Position numbers and translations under genes: made by a program. 64,000 nt of DNA from Streptomyces sp. TS71-3 (GTDB lineage: Bacteria; Actinomycetota; Actinomycetes; Streptomycetales; Streptomycetaceae), in contig NZ_BNEL01000001.1 of NCBI RefSeq assembly GCF_018327685.1, forward strand, positions 4,154,001 to 4,218,000. The letters run 5' to 3'. Numbering within the stretch: the first letter of the stretch is position 1; every line of letters starts with the position of its first letter. The notes under the pieces are model-generated. The model was not told where the DNA came from, did not search any database, and saw only the letters and a program-made list of their open reading frames with translations. Of the stretch, positions 49,267 through 57,683 are shown one piece after another.

Positions 49267-50280
49267 TCATCGGACGACGGTTCCTGCCCTGCTGCCGAGA
49301 AGTCCGAGCTCCGACCGGGTCGGGGCCCCTTCCCAGTCGCCCGGTGAGGCGACGGCGAAGGCACCGGTGGTGACTGCCCTGTCGAGGCGGGCTGATGTGT
49401 CCTCGCCGTCCAGCAGTGCGGAGAGGTAGCCGGCGACAAAGGCGTCACCGGCGCCCACCGAGTCCACGGCCCTCACGGGCCGGGCAGGGCGATGGAACTC
49501 GCCGTGCGCTGTGTGGGAGACGGCGCCTTCGGGGCCGAGTTTCACCACGACCTCGCCGACACCTCGGGCGAGGAGGAGCTTGGCCAGGGCCGCCACGTCG
49601 GCCGTGCTGTCCGACGGCGCGCCGCCCTGGGGCAGGCAGAGCGGTAGCTCGTCGTCGGAGGCGATGAGCACATCGACATGGGGAACGCAGACGTCGAGAA
49701 AGGCGGAGGCCGCCTCGGCACTCCACAGACGGGAGCGGAAGTTGACATCCAGACAGATGAGGCTGCCGTGGGCGCGGCCCAGTTCCAGAGCACGCCGGGC
49801 CGCGGCAAGGGCGGAAGAGCTCAGGGCCGGGGTGATACCTGTCAGATGGAGGATTCGGGGAGCGCGAGCGGCGAATGCGCGCTCGATGGCGTTCGGTTCG
49901 AGCCGGGAGCCGGCGGAGGCCGCCCGGTAGTAGTGGACGCGGGTGACGTCGGGCAGCCTCGGTTCGAAGAGGATCAGCCCGGTGGGGGCACTCGCATCAT
50001 GCTGCACGCCGGTGACGTCGACGCCCTCCGCCCGGAGCGTGCGCAGCACGAGTTCACCGGCTTCGTCGTCGCCGACCGTGCCCACCCAGCGGACCGGGTG
50101 GCCAAGCCGGGACAGGCCGATGGCGACGTTGGACTCGGCCCCGGCGATGGACACCTCCATCGAGCCGCCCAGCTTCAGAGGGCCGCTGCCGCGCAGGGCG
50201 ACCATGGTCTCGCCGAAGGTGAGCACATCGCCCCCGGTATCCGGGGCGACGGCAGGCTCCTGCGCCCGTTCCGTGGTCAT
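49267..50280 (-). CDS. PfkB-family sugar kinase, probably 2-dehydro-3-deoxy-gluconate/galactonate kinase
   Basis: A 337-residue ribokinase-fold kinase: DVLTFGETMVALRGSGPL and GGSMEVSIAGAESNVAIGLSRLG at the substrate-binding start, VHYYRAASAGSRL, and the ATP-site/catalytic motif VDSVGAGDAFVAGYLSALL. These match KdgK-type kinases. It would phosphorylate the 2-keto-3-deoxy sugar acid made by the dehydratase two genes upstream. The start overlaps the aldolase stop (ATGA), so it is the last gene of a dgoD-aldolase-kinase operon. Note that enterobacterial dgoK is of another fold, so this is a functional replacement. Confidence 0.88.
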   Translation of the reverse strand: MTTERAQEPAVAPDTGGDVLTFGETMVALRGSGPLKLGGSMEVSIAGAESNVAIGLSRLGHPVRWVGTVGDDEAGELVLRTLRAEGVDVTGVQHDASAPTGLILFEPRLPDVTRVHYYRAASAGSRLEPNAIERAFAARAPRILHLTGITPALSSSALAAARRALELGRAHGSLICLDVNFRSRLWSAEAASAFLDVCVPHVDVLIASDDELPLCLPQGGAPSDSTADVAALAKLLLARGVGEVVVKLGPEGAVSHTAHGEFHRPARPVRAVDSVGAGDAFVAGYLSALLDGEDTSARLDRAVTTGAFAVASPGDWEGAPTRSELGLLGSRAGTVVR

Positions 50281-50897
50281 CCGCACACCGCCCGGAACTC
50301 CGCGGCCCGCTTGCGCAAGGCGGCCAGATCACCGCCGTCAGCGGCATCCCCCACCAGGGGTGATCCCACGCCGACCGCCGTGGCGCCCAGGACGAGGTAC
50401 TCCTTCGCGGCGGAGACGTCCACGCCGCCGACCGGCACGAACGGCACATCGGGAAACGGCCCTTGCAGGGCCTTGAGATAGGAAGGGCCACCGACGGTGG
50501 ACGCAGGAAAGATCTTCAGAGCGGTTGCGCGCGCGGCGCGAGCGGCGATCACTTCGGTGGGGGTCAGCACGCCAGCGAGCACCGGCACCCCGAGACGCAG
50601 TGATTCGTCCACACCGGGACCGAGCCCCGGGGTCACCACGAGGTTCGCGCCGGCCTCCACGGCCTGGCCGGCGTCCTCCGAGGTGAGCACGGTACCCGCG
50701 CCGAGCCAGGCTTCGGAGCCCAGTTCCGACCGCGCGCGCCGGATGACGTCCAGCGCGCCGGCGCCGCTGAGCGAGACCTCCACGAGCGGAATGCCCGACT
50801 CGGCCAGAGCCATCACCGTCCGGAACGACGCATCCGCGTCCGAGCCGCGGACGATGGCGACCAGCCGCTGCTGCCGCAGCGCAGTGGTGAAATCCAT
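50277..50897 (-). CDS. KDPG/KDPGal aldolase
   Basis: A 206-residue class I aldolase that splits 2-keto-3-deoxy-6-phosphogluconate/galactonate to pyruvate and glyceraldehyde-3-phosphate. The catalytic Glu is in IPLVEVSLSG, the Schiff-base Lys in ATALKIFPAS, and the phosphate site in PVGGVDVSAAKEYLVLGATAVGVGSPLV. The neighbouring galactonate dehydratase makes the galacto isomer (DgoA-like) the likelier substrate. The ATG follows GAAGGAAG; the gene is 130 bp after dgoD and overlaps the kinase start. Confidence 0.92.
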   Translation of the reverse strand: MDFTTALRQQRLVAIVRGSDADASFRTVMALAESGIPLVEVSLSGAGALDVIRRARSELGSEAWLGAGTVLTSEDAGQAVEAGANLVVTPGLGPGVDESLRLGVPVLAGVLTPTEVIAARAARATALKIFPASTVGGPSYLKALQGPFPDVPFVPVGGVDVSAAKEYLVLGATAVGVGSPLVGDAADGGDLAALRKRAAEFRAVCG

Positions 50898-51027
50898 GTT
50901 CCTACTTCCTTCTCGGGGAGACGATCTTCCTTCCACCGGATGCGGTCTGCCGGCTCCTCGGGGTGGCGGAGCGCCGAGAACGAGGCGGCGGATCGGGCAC
51001 GCGGACGAGATGGGGATGGGGTCTCGG

Positions 51028-52173
51028 TCACCACTCGGCGAACGAACCGTCGTCGTGCCGCCACACCGGGTTCCGCCAGGCATGCCCCTTGCGGTCGGCC
51101 GCCCGGACCGCCGCCTCGTCCACCTCCACGCCGAGGCCGGGCCGGTCAGTGCGCAGCAGCGAGCCGGACTCGAAGCGGAACGGCTCGGGATCGGCGACGT
51201 AGTCGAGCAGTTCGGCTTCCTTGTTGTAGTGGATGCCGATCGACTGCTCCTGGATGAGGAAGTTGGGGGTGGTGAAGGCCACCTGAAGACTCGCGGCGAG
51301 GGCGACGGGGCCCAGCGGGCAGTGGGGCGCGATCTGAGCTCCGTACGCCTCCGCGAGTGCTGCGATGCGCCGGAGCTCCGAGATGCCGCCGGCGTGCGAG
51401 ATATCCGGCTGCACCACGGCGACTCCCGCTTGCAGCGGAGCCAGGAACTCCTGCCGTGTGAAGAGGCGTTCACCGAGTGCAAGGGGGATATTGGACGCGT
51501 TCACCAGGTCGGACACGGCGTGCATCTGGTCGGAGAGCACGGGCTCCTCGACGAAGAAGGGGCCGAAGTCGGCGAGCAGTGGCAGCAGGCGGCGCGCGTT
51601 GGCGGGAGAGACGCGGCCATGGAAGTCGAGTGCGAAGTCCCGGGAATCGCCGAGAACTTCCCGGGCGGTCTCGGCCCGCAGGACGCAGGCGCGAATGTCG
51701 GCACGCGAGGCGAGTGCCGTCATACGCCCGCTGCCGTTCATCTTCACCGCGGTGAAACCGGCCTCGATCTGAGCGGTGATCGCGTCACGGACCTCCGCCG
51801 GCTCGTCACCGCCGACCCACGCATAAGCCCGAATCCGGTCGCGGACGGGACCGCCCAGCAGCTGGTGCACCGGTTGCCCGTAGGCCTTGCCCTTGATGTC
51901 CCACAGCGCCTGGTCGAGACCGGCGACAGCGGACGACAGGACGGGACCACCCCGGTAGAAGCCGCCCTTGGTCATCACCTGCCAGTGATCCTCGATCCTC
52001 AGCGGATCCTGCCCGACCAGGTACTCCGACAGCGCCTGCACCGCGGCCCGCACCACCTCGGCGCGTCCCTCCACGACCGGCTCGCCCCAGCCGACCAGCC
52101 CGTCGTCCGTCTCCACCCGTGCAAAGAGCCAGCGGGGCGGTGCCAGGAAGGTCTCGACACGAGTGATCTTCAC
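51028..52173 (-). CDS. dgoD: D-galactonate dehydratase (enolase superfamily)
   Basis: Dehydrates D-galactonate to 2-keto-3-deoxy-galactonate. The 381 residues match DgoD in length and in block after block: LDFHGRVS (metal-binding Asp and the catalytic His), FVEEPVL and GERLFTRQEF (Glu ligands), PDISHAGGISE, APHCPLGPVALAASLQ, QEQSIGIHYNK and the very typical end WRNPVWRHDDGSFAEW. The GTG start at 52173 gives MKITRVETF, the family N-terminus; upstream codons in frame lack similarity. First gene of the operon; no regulator gene is next to it. Confidence 0.95.
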   Translation of the reverse strand: MKITRVETFLAPPRWLFARVETDDGLVGWGEPVVEGRAEVVRAAVQALSEYLVGQDPLRIEDHWQVMTKGGFYRGGPVLSSAVAGLDQALWDIKGKAYGQPVHQLLGGPVRDRIRAYAWVGGDEPAEVRDAITAQIEAGFTAVKMNGSGRMTALASRADIRACVLRAETAREVLGDSRDFALDFHGRVSPANARRLLPLLADFGPFFVEEPVLSDQMHAVSDLVNASNIPLALGERLFTRQEFLAPLQAGVAVVQPDISHAGGISELRRIAALAEAYGAQIAPHCPLGPVALAASLQVAFTTPNFLIQEQSIGIHYNKEAELLDYVADPEPFRFESGSLLRTDRPGLGVEVDEAAVRAADRKGHAWRNPVWRHDDGSFAEW

Positions 52174-52289
52174 TGAGGGATCCCTTCCCCAAGAAGCGGG
52201 CGCCATCCGGCGGCCCCGGACAGAGTCCGGATCGTCCCCGCTCCGGGAGGCGGCGGGGGGCGTGCGGATTCTGATGCTGCACCCCAACA

Positions 52290-52336
52290 GGCTCCCACAA
52301 GTTCTCGTTATTTAACAATTAATAGGAGGGGTGCTC
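52290..52336 (-). promoter_or_regulatory. A/T-rich promoter island upstream of dgoD
   Basis: The stretch ACAAGTTCTCGTTATTTAAC (plus strand, 52297-52316) continuing to AATTAATAGG is by far the A/T-richest short segment of the region and has a small dyad GTTA-TT-TAAC. It lies 120-150 bp before dgoD. It could be its promoter/operator (GntR or IclR type regulators control such operons), but no regulator gene is adjacent. Confidence 0.4.
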
Positions 52337-52402
52337 GTGATTGAGACGCAAGCGACGGCCCACGTTCTGCGCCGCGCAGGCGCGGGACCGCCGGCCAGGC
52401 CA

Positions 52403-53986
52403 TCAGTGGGGGGTGCCGCGATCCTCGCGGATCTGCGAGACCACACGCGTCACCATCTGCCGCACAGCGTCGGTCTCCGTGAGGAAGTGCCAGTAGTCGG
52501 GGTGCACGCCCTCGAGCGCGGCGATCGCGCGGTTCAGCCGCGCCACCGAATCGTCGAGCGGCTGCGCGTGACGGGGGTCCGGGGTCTGGCGGTCCGCCAT
52601 CGCCAGGCGCTGGGCGTCCCGGATGGCGAAACGCGTCCGCTCGATCTCCTGCTGCGGGTCCTTCGCCACGGCGTTCAGCCGCCGCAGCCGTTCCCCGGCC
52701 GCCGAGACGGCGTCGTCCGTGGAGTTCAGGAGCGCACGCGCCGTGGAGAGGTGCGAGGTCGCGTCCGGCCAGCGCTGCGCGTCGCGGGCGGTCTGGGCTT
52801 CCTTCAGCTTCTGCTCCGCTTGGCGCACGCTCTCCGCGGCGTGCTCCGGCACGTTCTGCAGATCCTGCCAGCAGGCCGCCGTGAAACGCCTGCGCAGCTC
52901 GCTGAGGATCGGCGCGACCTGGCCCGCCCGGGTGGTCAGCGCCTCCGCCCGGGTGCGCATCGACACCAGACGGTGGTCGATCTCCGCCGCCTGCTGCGGC
53001 AGCCGCTCCGCCTCCGCACGCACGGCTTCGGCCTCGCGCGCGACTAGCTCGGCCCGCTGCAACGTCTCCGGTACGCCATGCCGACCGGCGCCCTCGTTGA
53101 GCTTGGTCAGCTCCGGGGCGAGCGCGGCCAGCCGGGCTGCCAGATCATCCGCGCCCAGGCCGGACTCGCGGGCGGTGTCCAGCCCGTCGCTCGCCGCACG
53201 CAGCGCCTGCCGGGCCCGCTCGACACTCGGGGCGACGCGGGCCAACTGCGTCTCCGCCTTGTCGAGCACCGGCCCGAGCCCCTGCGAGAACCGGTCGAGA
53301 TCCTGTTTGGTCCGGATCAGCTCGTCCTTGGCCTGGGTCAGCTCGGTCCTGGCAGCGGTCGCGGACGCGGTGTCCAGGCCATCGCGGTCGAGATCGTGGG
53401 CGTCGACGGCGGTGATGTACCGGTGGCTGACGTCGTCGATGCGGCGCCCCAGCTCGGCGAAGTCCGAGACCACACGCCGGGCCGCGGGGGAGTCGTCGAC
53501 CGCGGTGATCGTCTCGATGGAGATCCGCAGATCCCGCTGGGCGGTGTCGAGCTCGTAGAACGCGGCAGCGGCGGCGTCCTTGGCGGCCTGGGCCTCGGCA
53601 CGCTGGCTCTCGGCCCGCCCTCCGAACCACCGCCTCGTGCCGCCTCCCGTGAAGGTCGCGGGCAGTGCCGCCGCCACGACCAGCGGCACGGGCAGCAGCA
53701 CGAGGGTCAGCAGGTCACGGGCGGCGCTGCGGTGCGATGCAGGTACGGGACCCCCGGTCCCGAGGCGATCGGTCGCCGCGCCGGGGGTCTCACTGCGCGG
53801 AGGGAGAGACGGGCGGTCGTCGGCGCACGGGAGGGACCGGTCCGTGGAACCCCCGATGGGCCGGCGGGAGCGGGGCGTGCGCAGGAAGGACTCCAACCCC
53901 CGCAGAACCCCGCTGAGGCCATGGCGGCGAGGGCGCAGTCCATCCGGCGCATTCGACGCGTACGGCTGCGTAGGTGTCGCCGTCAC
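52403..53986 (-). CDS. Single-pass membrane protein with long coiled coil, function unknown
   Basis: A 527-residue protein. Residues 1-85 are Arg/Pro-rich and disordered; a transmembrane helix follows (LLTLVLLPVPLVVAAALPATF, about 92-112); the remaining 400 residues are almost all helical and rich in Ala/Glu/Arg/Gln, with heptad-like runs (AESQRAEAQAAKDAAAAAF, RTELTQAKDELIRTKQDLDRF, AEAVRAEAERLPQQAAEIDHRL), so a long coiled coil. I do not recognise the family. A GTG start follows AGGAG at 9 nt. Possible roles include envelope scaffolding or signalling; this is speculation. Confidence 0.8.
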   Translation of the reverse strand: MTATPTQPYASNAPDGLRPRRHGLSGVLRGLESFLRTPRSRRPIGGSTDRSLPCADDRPSLPPRSETPGAATDRLGTGGPVPASHRSAARDLLTLVLLPVPLVVAAALPATFTGGGTRRWFGGRAESQRAEAQAAKDAAAAAFYELDTAQRDLRISIETITAVDDSPAARRVVSDFAELGRRIDDVSHRYITAVDAHDLDRDGLDTASATAARTELTQAKDELIRTKQDLDRFSQGLGPVLDKAETQLARVAPSVERARQALRAASDGLDTARESGLGADDLAARLAALAPELTKLNEGAGRHGVPETLQRAELVAREAEAVRAEAERLPQQAAEIDHRLVSMRTRAEALTTRAGQVAPILSELRRRFTAACWQDLQNVPEHAAESVRQAEQKLKEAQTARDAQRWPDATSHLSTARALLNSTDDAVSAAGERLRRLNAVAKDPQQEIERTRFAIRDAQRLAMADRQTPDPRHAQPLDDSVARLNRAIAALEGVHPDYWHFLTETDAVRQMVTRVVSQIREDRGTPH

Positions 53987-54060
53987 ATGCCTCTCCTGTG
54001 CTGTCGTCCGCTCTGCCCGGTGTCATTGTCCCACCGGTTGAGGACGAACACACAGGCCCA

Positions 54061-54864
54061 TTAGTTCGCGCTTCGCAGGGTGACTTTGCCGTTCTGGGAG
54101 TGTGCGGAAACCTGGTGCGGGCTGTGGTCGTCGCGGGGGACGTCGATCTCCTTGCCGCCGTCGGTTGTGGTGACGGTCACTTTGTAGGCGATGGGAGACC
54201 CGTCGGCGCCGGAACGGGGCAGGGTGATCTCGGTCGAGCCGTCCTCGCTGCGGGTGGTGACCTCGTCGGGGACGCGGCGCAGCCCGAGCTTGATGCTGCC
54301 GTTCTTGGTGACGGCGTGCACCTGGTGCCCGGTGATGCCGCCGGCGGCCACCGAGCCGTCCTCGCTCTGCATGTCAAGGGGCCCGGAGCAGTCCTCGGCG
54401 CGCACCGAGCCGTTCGCGGTCACGACCTTCAGCGCCGTGCCGATGCCGCGAGCCGACACGCTTCCGTCCTCGTTGCGGATGTGCACGGCGGCATCCCGGG
54501 GGACCTCCACGCGGTACCGGGCGGAGCAGTCGGCCACCATGCCGGAGCACTTCATGCGCAGGGTGAGGCGGTCGTCGTGCCACTGCCAGGAGGCGGAGGG
54601 GCTGCCCCCGAGGACCACCCGCCCCTTGAACCATCGAGTGACCCGCACCTGACGGCCGTCCACCGGCACCACTTCCACTGCCGAGTTCTCGGAGTCGACG
54701 GTGAGGGTCGGGCCGTGCAGCGTGAACGCGCGCTTCTCCGGATGGTCGTCGCCCCCGGCGTCGGCCGTACATCCGCCCACCAAGCAGACAAGGGCCACGA
54801 CACAGGCGGCGGCGAGCCAACGGGCGGCCCCGCGGCGTGGACGGCGGACACGGGTGGTGGTCAT
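54061..54864 (-). CDS. DUF4097 family lipoprotein
   Basis: A 267-residue exported lipoprotein: signal peptide with lipobox LVGGC (lipidated Cys32), then a repetitive right-handed beta structure seen as alternating NEDGSVSARG, TANGSVRAED, SEDGSVAAGG, TKNGSIKLG and SEDGSTEIT segments at about 20-residue spacing, the DUF4097 pattern. Two Cys (KCSG, ADCS) may form a disulfide. Function unknown; such adhesin-like beta-helices are common in Streptomyces envelopes. The ATG has GGGGAT and lies in a GATCACC context. Confidence 0.88.
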   Translation of the reverse strand: MTTTRVRRPRRGAARWLAAACVVALVCLVGGCTADAGGDDHPEKRAFTLHGPTLTVDSENSAVEVVPVDGRQVRVTRWFKGRVVLGGSPSASWQWHDDRLTLRMKCSGMVADCSARYRVEVPRDAAVHIRNEDGSVSARGIGTALKVVTANGSVRAEDCSGPLDMQSEDGSVAAGGITGHQVHAVTKNGSIKLGLRRVPDEVTTRSEDGSTEITLPRSGADGSPIAYKVTVTTTDGGKEIDVPRDDHSPHQVSAHSQNGKVTLRSAN

Positions 54865-55269
54865 GGTGATCCCCTCGGGTGGAGCCGCGAATCGGTGAAT
54901 CCGATTTCCTGGTTTATCTGCCTAATTGTGTAGGCGGGTGAAGTGGGGGAGAGGGTGGAATGGTGGAACGGGTGCGTCGGTCGGGCTCGCCGGGTGCGCC
55001 TGGCGAGGTGAACGGGGGGCGGGCGGCGCCGGCGCACCGAGTCCTGCCGCCGCCGGCCGGAGACCGACTGCCCGCTCCTGTTCCGCGCCCCCTCCCGCGG
55101 CCGGCCCGCCCCCATGGGCCGCCGCCGAACACTGCGACCGTACGGAACCCGGAGGTTCCGGGGGATCCGGCTCGCTACCGCATTCGTTGGGGGGATAACC
55201 CCCCGCCGAGGCGTGTATACGGGTTTGCGAGGCAGGGCCGCGGGCAGGGTAGGCTGTCGCATCAGCCCC
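54865..55269. other. 405-bp intergenic region upstream of tRNA-Val
   Basis: The left end holds a perfect dyad AATCGG(54890-54895)-TGAAT-CCGATT(54901-54906) and an A/T-rich stretch to 54945, the probable promoter and operator of the DUF4097 gene on the minus strand. The right part is G/C-rich; the tRNA promoter should lie at about 55205-55262 (CGTGTATACGGG, then TAGGCTGTC), with TAGGCT at 55250-55255 a good -10 match. Confidence 0.5.
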
Positions 55270-55344
55270 GGGCGCGTAGCTCAGTGGTAGAGCGCTGCCC
55301 TTACAAGGCAGATGTCGGCGGTTCGAAACCGTCCGCGCCCACCA
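55270..55344 (+). tRNA. tRNA-Val (anticodon UAC), CCA encoded
   Basis: Cloverleaf: acceptor GGGCGCG/CGCGCCC, D-stem GCTC/GAGC with loop AGTGGTA, anticodon stem CTGCC/GGCAG with loop CTTACAA (anticodon TAC, codon GUA), T-arm GGCGG-TTCGAAA-CCGTC, discriminator A, then encoded CCA (55342-55344). All stems pair, so it should be functional. GUA is a rare Val codon in this DNA. Confidence 0.97.
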
Positions 55345-55359
55345 GCTTGCGGCGTGAGG

Positions 55360-55399
55360 AAGGCCCAGTCAGCCGGTTCGAGTCCGGCGCCTGGGCCTT
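55360..55399 (+). terminator. tRNA-Val terminator with a T-arm-like inner hairpin
   Basis: AAGGCCCAG (55360-55368) pairs with CTGGGCCTT (55391-55399), followed by TGTCTT. Between them is GCCGG-TTCGAGT-CCGGC (55372-55388), a perfect 5-bp stem with a 7-nt loop of T-loop type. The whole looks like an acceptor/T-arm minihelix used as a terminator. Confidence 0.8.
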
Positions 55400-55775
55400 T
55401 GTCTTGCGGGGCTTTGAGGGGGGCCGCGCCACCTACGTGGTGAGTGGGCTCGTCGCGCGGTCCCTGAACGGTCTGGTCGTTGACGTGGGCGGCGATGTTC
55501 TGGGCGCCGCCGGTTCCGGCGAGGACAGGTGCTGTGCGCATCGGCTCTCGTGCGCGCATGAGGGTTTTCGGGGCCGGGCGGGCGGGCCGGCGGTTCTGTG
55601 TCGGAGGGCCCCAACCGGCTGAAGGACAACGGTTACATGTCCGACCGTCTGGGGCAGGTGGCGTCTGTATGGCCGGGCTCGTGGACCACCATCTGAACCC
55701 CGACGTTCCGGCGGACCAGCGGTACTCCGACCGATCACCGGGAGAGTGGGCGTACCGGTTCCTGCGCACGCCGGA
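55400..55775. other. Intergenic region between tRNA-Val and the M15 peptidase
   Basis: No gene firmly supported. An ATG frame from 55670 (MAGLVDHHLNPDVPADQRY...) would run into the antisense of the peptidase gene and lacks known similarity. The region is ordinary in composition. Confidence 0.4.
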
Positions 55776-55810
55776 GGCCCAGGTCGGCGGCGTCGCCGTC
55801 GACCTGGGCC
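55776..55810 (-). terminator. Hairpin after the M15 peptidase gene
   Basis: GGCCCAGGTCG(55776-55786)-13 nt-CGACCTGGGCC(55800-55810), an 11-bp perfect stem about 20 nt past the peptidase stop on the minus strand. Confidence 0.75.
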
Positions 55811-55829
55811 GATTGCGTACCGACGGGCG

Positions 55830-56576
55830 TCAGATGGTGCCGTCCTGCCACCACCAGGCCCGGCCGAGGTCGGCGCGGCTGTCCACGTGCTGGTGGTCCT
55901 CGGTGTACGTCTCCAGACCGGAGAAGCCGCAGGTCTCGGCCTTCTGGTAGACGGTGCGGTTGGACACGCCGGGGACGTTGAGGTCGGCGGCCGTGCCGTA
56001 CAGGTGCATGCTGTCGCTGGCGCCGCCCACCTCGGCGTTGTGCGCGATGCTGCGGAAGCCGGAGTTGACCGTGATGGGGACGTTGCCCAGCTTCTTGCGC
56101 AGCGCCTCCAGTTTGTACATCGCTCGCCGCGCGTTCTCCTTGGTGGCGGCCGTGCTCAGCTTGCCGCCGGCGAACGTGCCGCTGACGCGGTCGGTGAACT
56201 CGCTGAAGTTGAAGTGCACCGTGGAGCCGTCCGACTGTTCCAGCGCGTTGAGCTGTCCCTGCGTCGCGGGACCGGCGCTTCCGTCGACGGCGAGACCGTA
56301 GGCCGACTGGAACCGGCGTACCGCGGCGGCGGTGCCCGGGCCGAACTCTCCGTCGATGGCCACGCGCGTCTGGCTCGGGCTGTCCGCGGCCCAGCCCGCG
56401 ATTCTTATCTGGAGTTCGGTCACATCCGCGCCGGTCGCCCCCTGGTTGAGCGTGCGTGTCCAGCCGTAGGCCTGGGCGACTCCCGACAGCAGCGTCGGGC
56501 CGAGCGCGACACCGGCGCCGGCGGCCAGTGCGCCTCGGAGGGCGGTGCGGCGGTCGAAAGAGCGGGAAGAGATCAT
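55830..56576 (-). CDS. Tat-exported peptidoglycan-binding M15 peptidase
   Basis: A 248-residue secreted protein that probably trims peptide cross-links in cell walls. The N-terminus SSRSFDRRTALRGALAAGAG is a twin-arginine signal; then comes a peptidoglycan-binding domain (LNQGATGADVTELQIRIAGW...IDGEFGPGTAAAVRRFQSAYGL, about 42-110) and an M15 D-Ala-D-Ala carboxypeptidase-like domain with zinc ligands in SMHLYGTAADL (H and D) and the final His in HQHVDSR. VNSGFRSIAHN is the typical substrate-site block. A single gene with its own terminator. Confidence 0.9.
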   Translation of the reverse strand: MISSRSFDRRTALRGALAAGAGVALGPTLLSGVAQAYGWTRTLNQGATGADVTELQIRIAGWAADSPSQTRVAIDGEFGPGTAAAVRRFQSAYGLAVDGSAGPATQGQLNALEQSDGSTVHFNFSEFTDRVSGTFAGGKLSTAATKENARRAMYKLEALRKKLGNVPITVNSGFRSIAHNAEVGGASDSMHLYGTAADLNVPGVSNRTVYQKAETCGFSGLETYTEDHQHVDSRADLGRAWWWQDGTI

Positions 56577-56969
56577 CTTCGGCTTCGTCCTCTCACGAGC
56601 GTGTCCTTGGCGGGTCCGTTCGAGGTCCGTGACGGTCCAGGGACGTGGCCGGTCCGGGAGGGGCCGTGGCGGATCCTCCCGGGTGGGTCCCGGTGCGGGC
56701 CTGCCGGGCCCGCGGGGCCCGCGGGGCCCGTCGGGTCCTCTGGTCGATCGGGTCCGTCGAGGTCCAAGAACGGTGGTCGGTCGAGCTCCGTCAGGGTCGG
56801 TGGGGCTCGACCTGCGCCAGTGTCATGGGCATGAGGCTCGTGGGGAAGGGCGTCTCACCGGTTTCCTGCCTCGCCCCACTTCCCGCCTCCTGGCGGTTCC
56901 CGACCCTTCTCGGACCGTTCTCCCCTCGGACCTCTGGTCCGCTGGTCTGTCCCGAGGTGCTCTCGGCCC
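56577..56969. other. 393-bp intergenic region
   Basis: Upstream region of the M15 gene on the minus strand and 3' flank of the next minus-strand gene. 56590-56790 is full of imperfect GGTCCGTGAC/GGGTCC words and a triplicated CGGGGCCCG-like run (about 56708-56731). No gene recognised. Confidence 0.4.
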
Positions 56970-57311
56970 TCAGTCCTCCCCGGCGCGCGGCGGCGGAGTG
57001 TGCTTCAGGGCCATGCGGGCCTCGACCCGGTCGCCTGCGGGGAGGTCGGACCAGTAGCGGTGGCAGGTGACGAAGACGGCGAGTTCGCGTTCGCGCTCAC
57101 GGAGCTTCTCCACCTCGGCCTGCTCGTCCTCGGTCCAGCCCGGGGAGGCGGGGCGCTCTATCTTGCGCCAGCCGCCGTCGTCGCTGAAGCCGTCCAGGGG
57201 TTCCACCGACCATGGGAGCCGCTTCAGCAGGGCAAGAAGCTCGGCCCGTACCTGGTGCAGCTCCTCCTGACCTGCGCGGAGATCGCTCGGAAAGTCATGA
57301 GTCGCAGCCAC
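56970..57311 (-). CDS. Hypothetical protein of 113 residues
   Basis: A small soluble, charged protein: PSDLRAGQEELHQVRAELLALLKRLPWSVEPLDG, then SPGWTEDEQAEVEKLRERERELAVFVTCHRYWSDLPAGDRVEARMALKH. Helices rich in Glu/Arg suggest a helical bundle. I know of similar uncharacterised Streptomyces proteins by appearance only. The codon bias is that of a real gene (G/C at third positions) and the ATG is within an ATGAGTCGC context on the opposite strand. No neighbours on the same transcript are evident. Confidence 0.7.
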   Translation of the reverse strand: MAATHDFPSDLRAGQEELHQVRAELLALLKRLPWSVEPLDGFSDDGGWRKIERPASPGWTEDEQAEVEKLRERERELAVFVTCHRYWSDLPAGDRVEARMALKHTPPPRAGED

Positions 57312-57683
57312 GCCGCAATGCTACGCCTGTTCGATTTTGTGATGCGAGTTTCTTCCGGTGCCGTTCGCGCGTCGCGTCGCGTCGGCGGTCGCGGTCGCGG
57401 TCGCCGACGCGGTGTCAGGTGGTTGTCGCGTTGCGTGGTCGTTGCGTTGCATGGCCGTCGCGTTGCATGGTCGCCCTGGACCGGTCCGCGGGTGAGCGCC
57501 GGCTCGGGGCGGTCTCCGGAGCCGGGTCGGCCGGGTGGGCCTTCTGCTCCGGTCCGGGGGCCGACGTGCCGCCCGGTCTGGGGGCGGCGGTGTAGCACGG
57601 GGCGCGGGCGCGATGGGCGCGATGAGTTCGATTCGGCCCGGGGAGGGTGGGGCCCCGGCGGAAGGGTGAGAGACACTGTCCGT
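57312..57683. other. 372-bp divergent intergenic region with GTCGCG-type simple repeats
   Basis: 57365-57480 is built of short GTCGCG/GTTGCGT/GTTGCATGG words (for instance CGTCGCGTTGCATGG and CGTTGCGTTGCATGG). It lies between the 113-residue protein and DUF2277 genes. No gene; it may be prone to slippage. Confidence 0.5.

Noticed and set aside
52331..53047. Plus-strand frame with a good AGGAGG before a GTG, about 238 residues
   Set aside because: It runs antisense to almost half of the coiled-coil gene, is Arg/Val/Gly-rich like a shadow frame and shows no domain. Only the upstream ribosome-site-like sequence favours it, and that lies in the dgoD promoter island.
55670..55950. Possible small gene MAGLVDHHLNPDVPADQRY... 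downstream of tRNA-Val
   Set aside because: It would overlap the 3' end of the M15 peptidase gene and its terminator, with no known similarity. The plausible first 50 residues kept me from dismissing it outright, but evidence is too thin to list.
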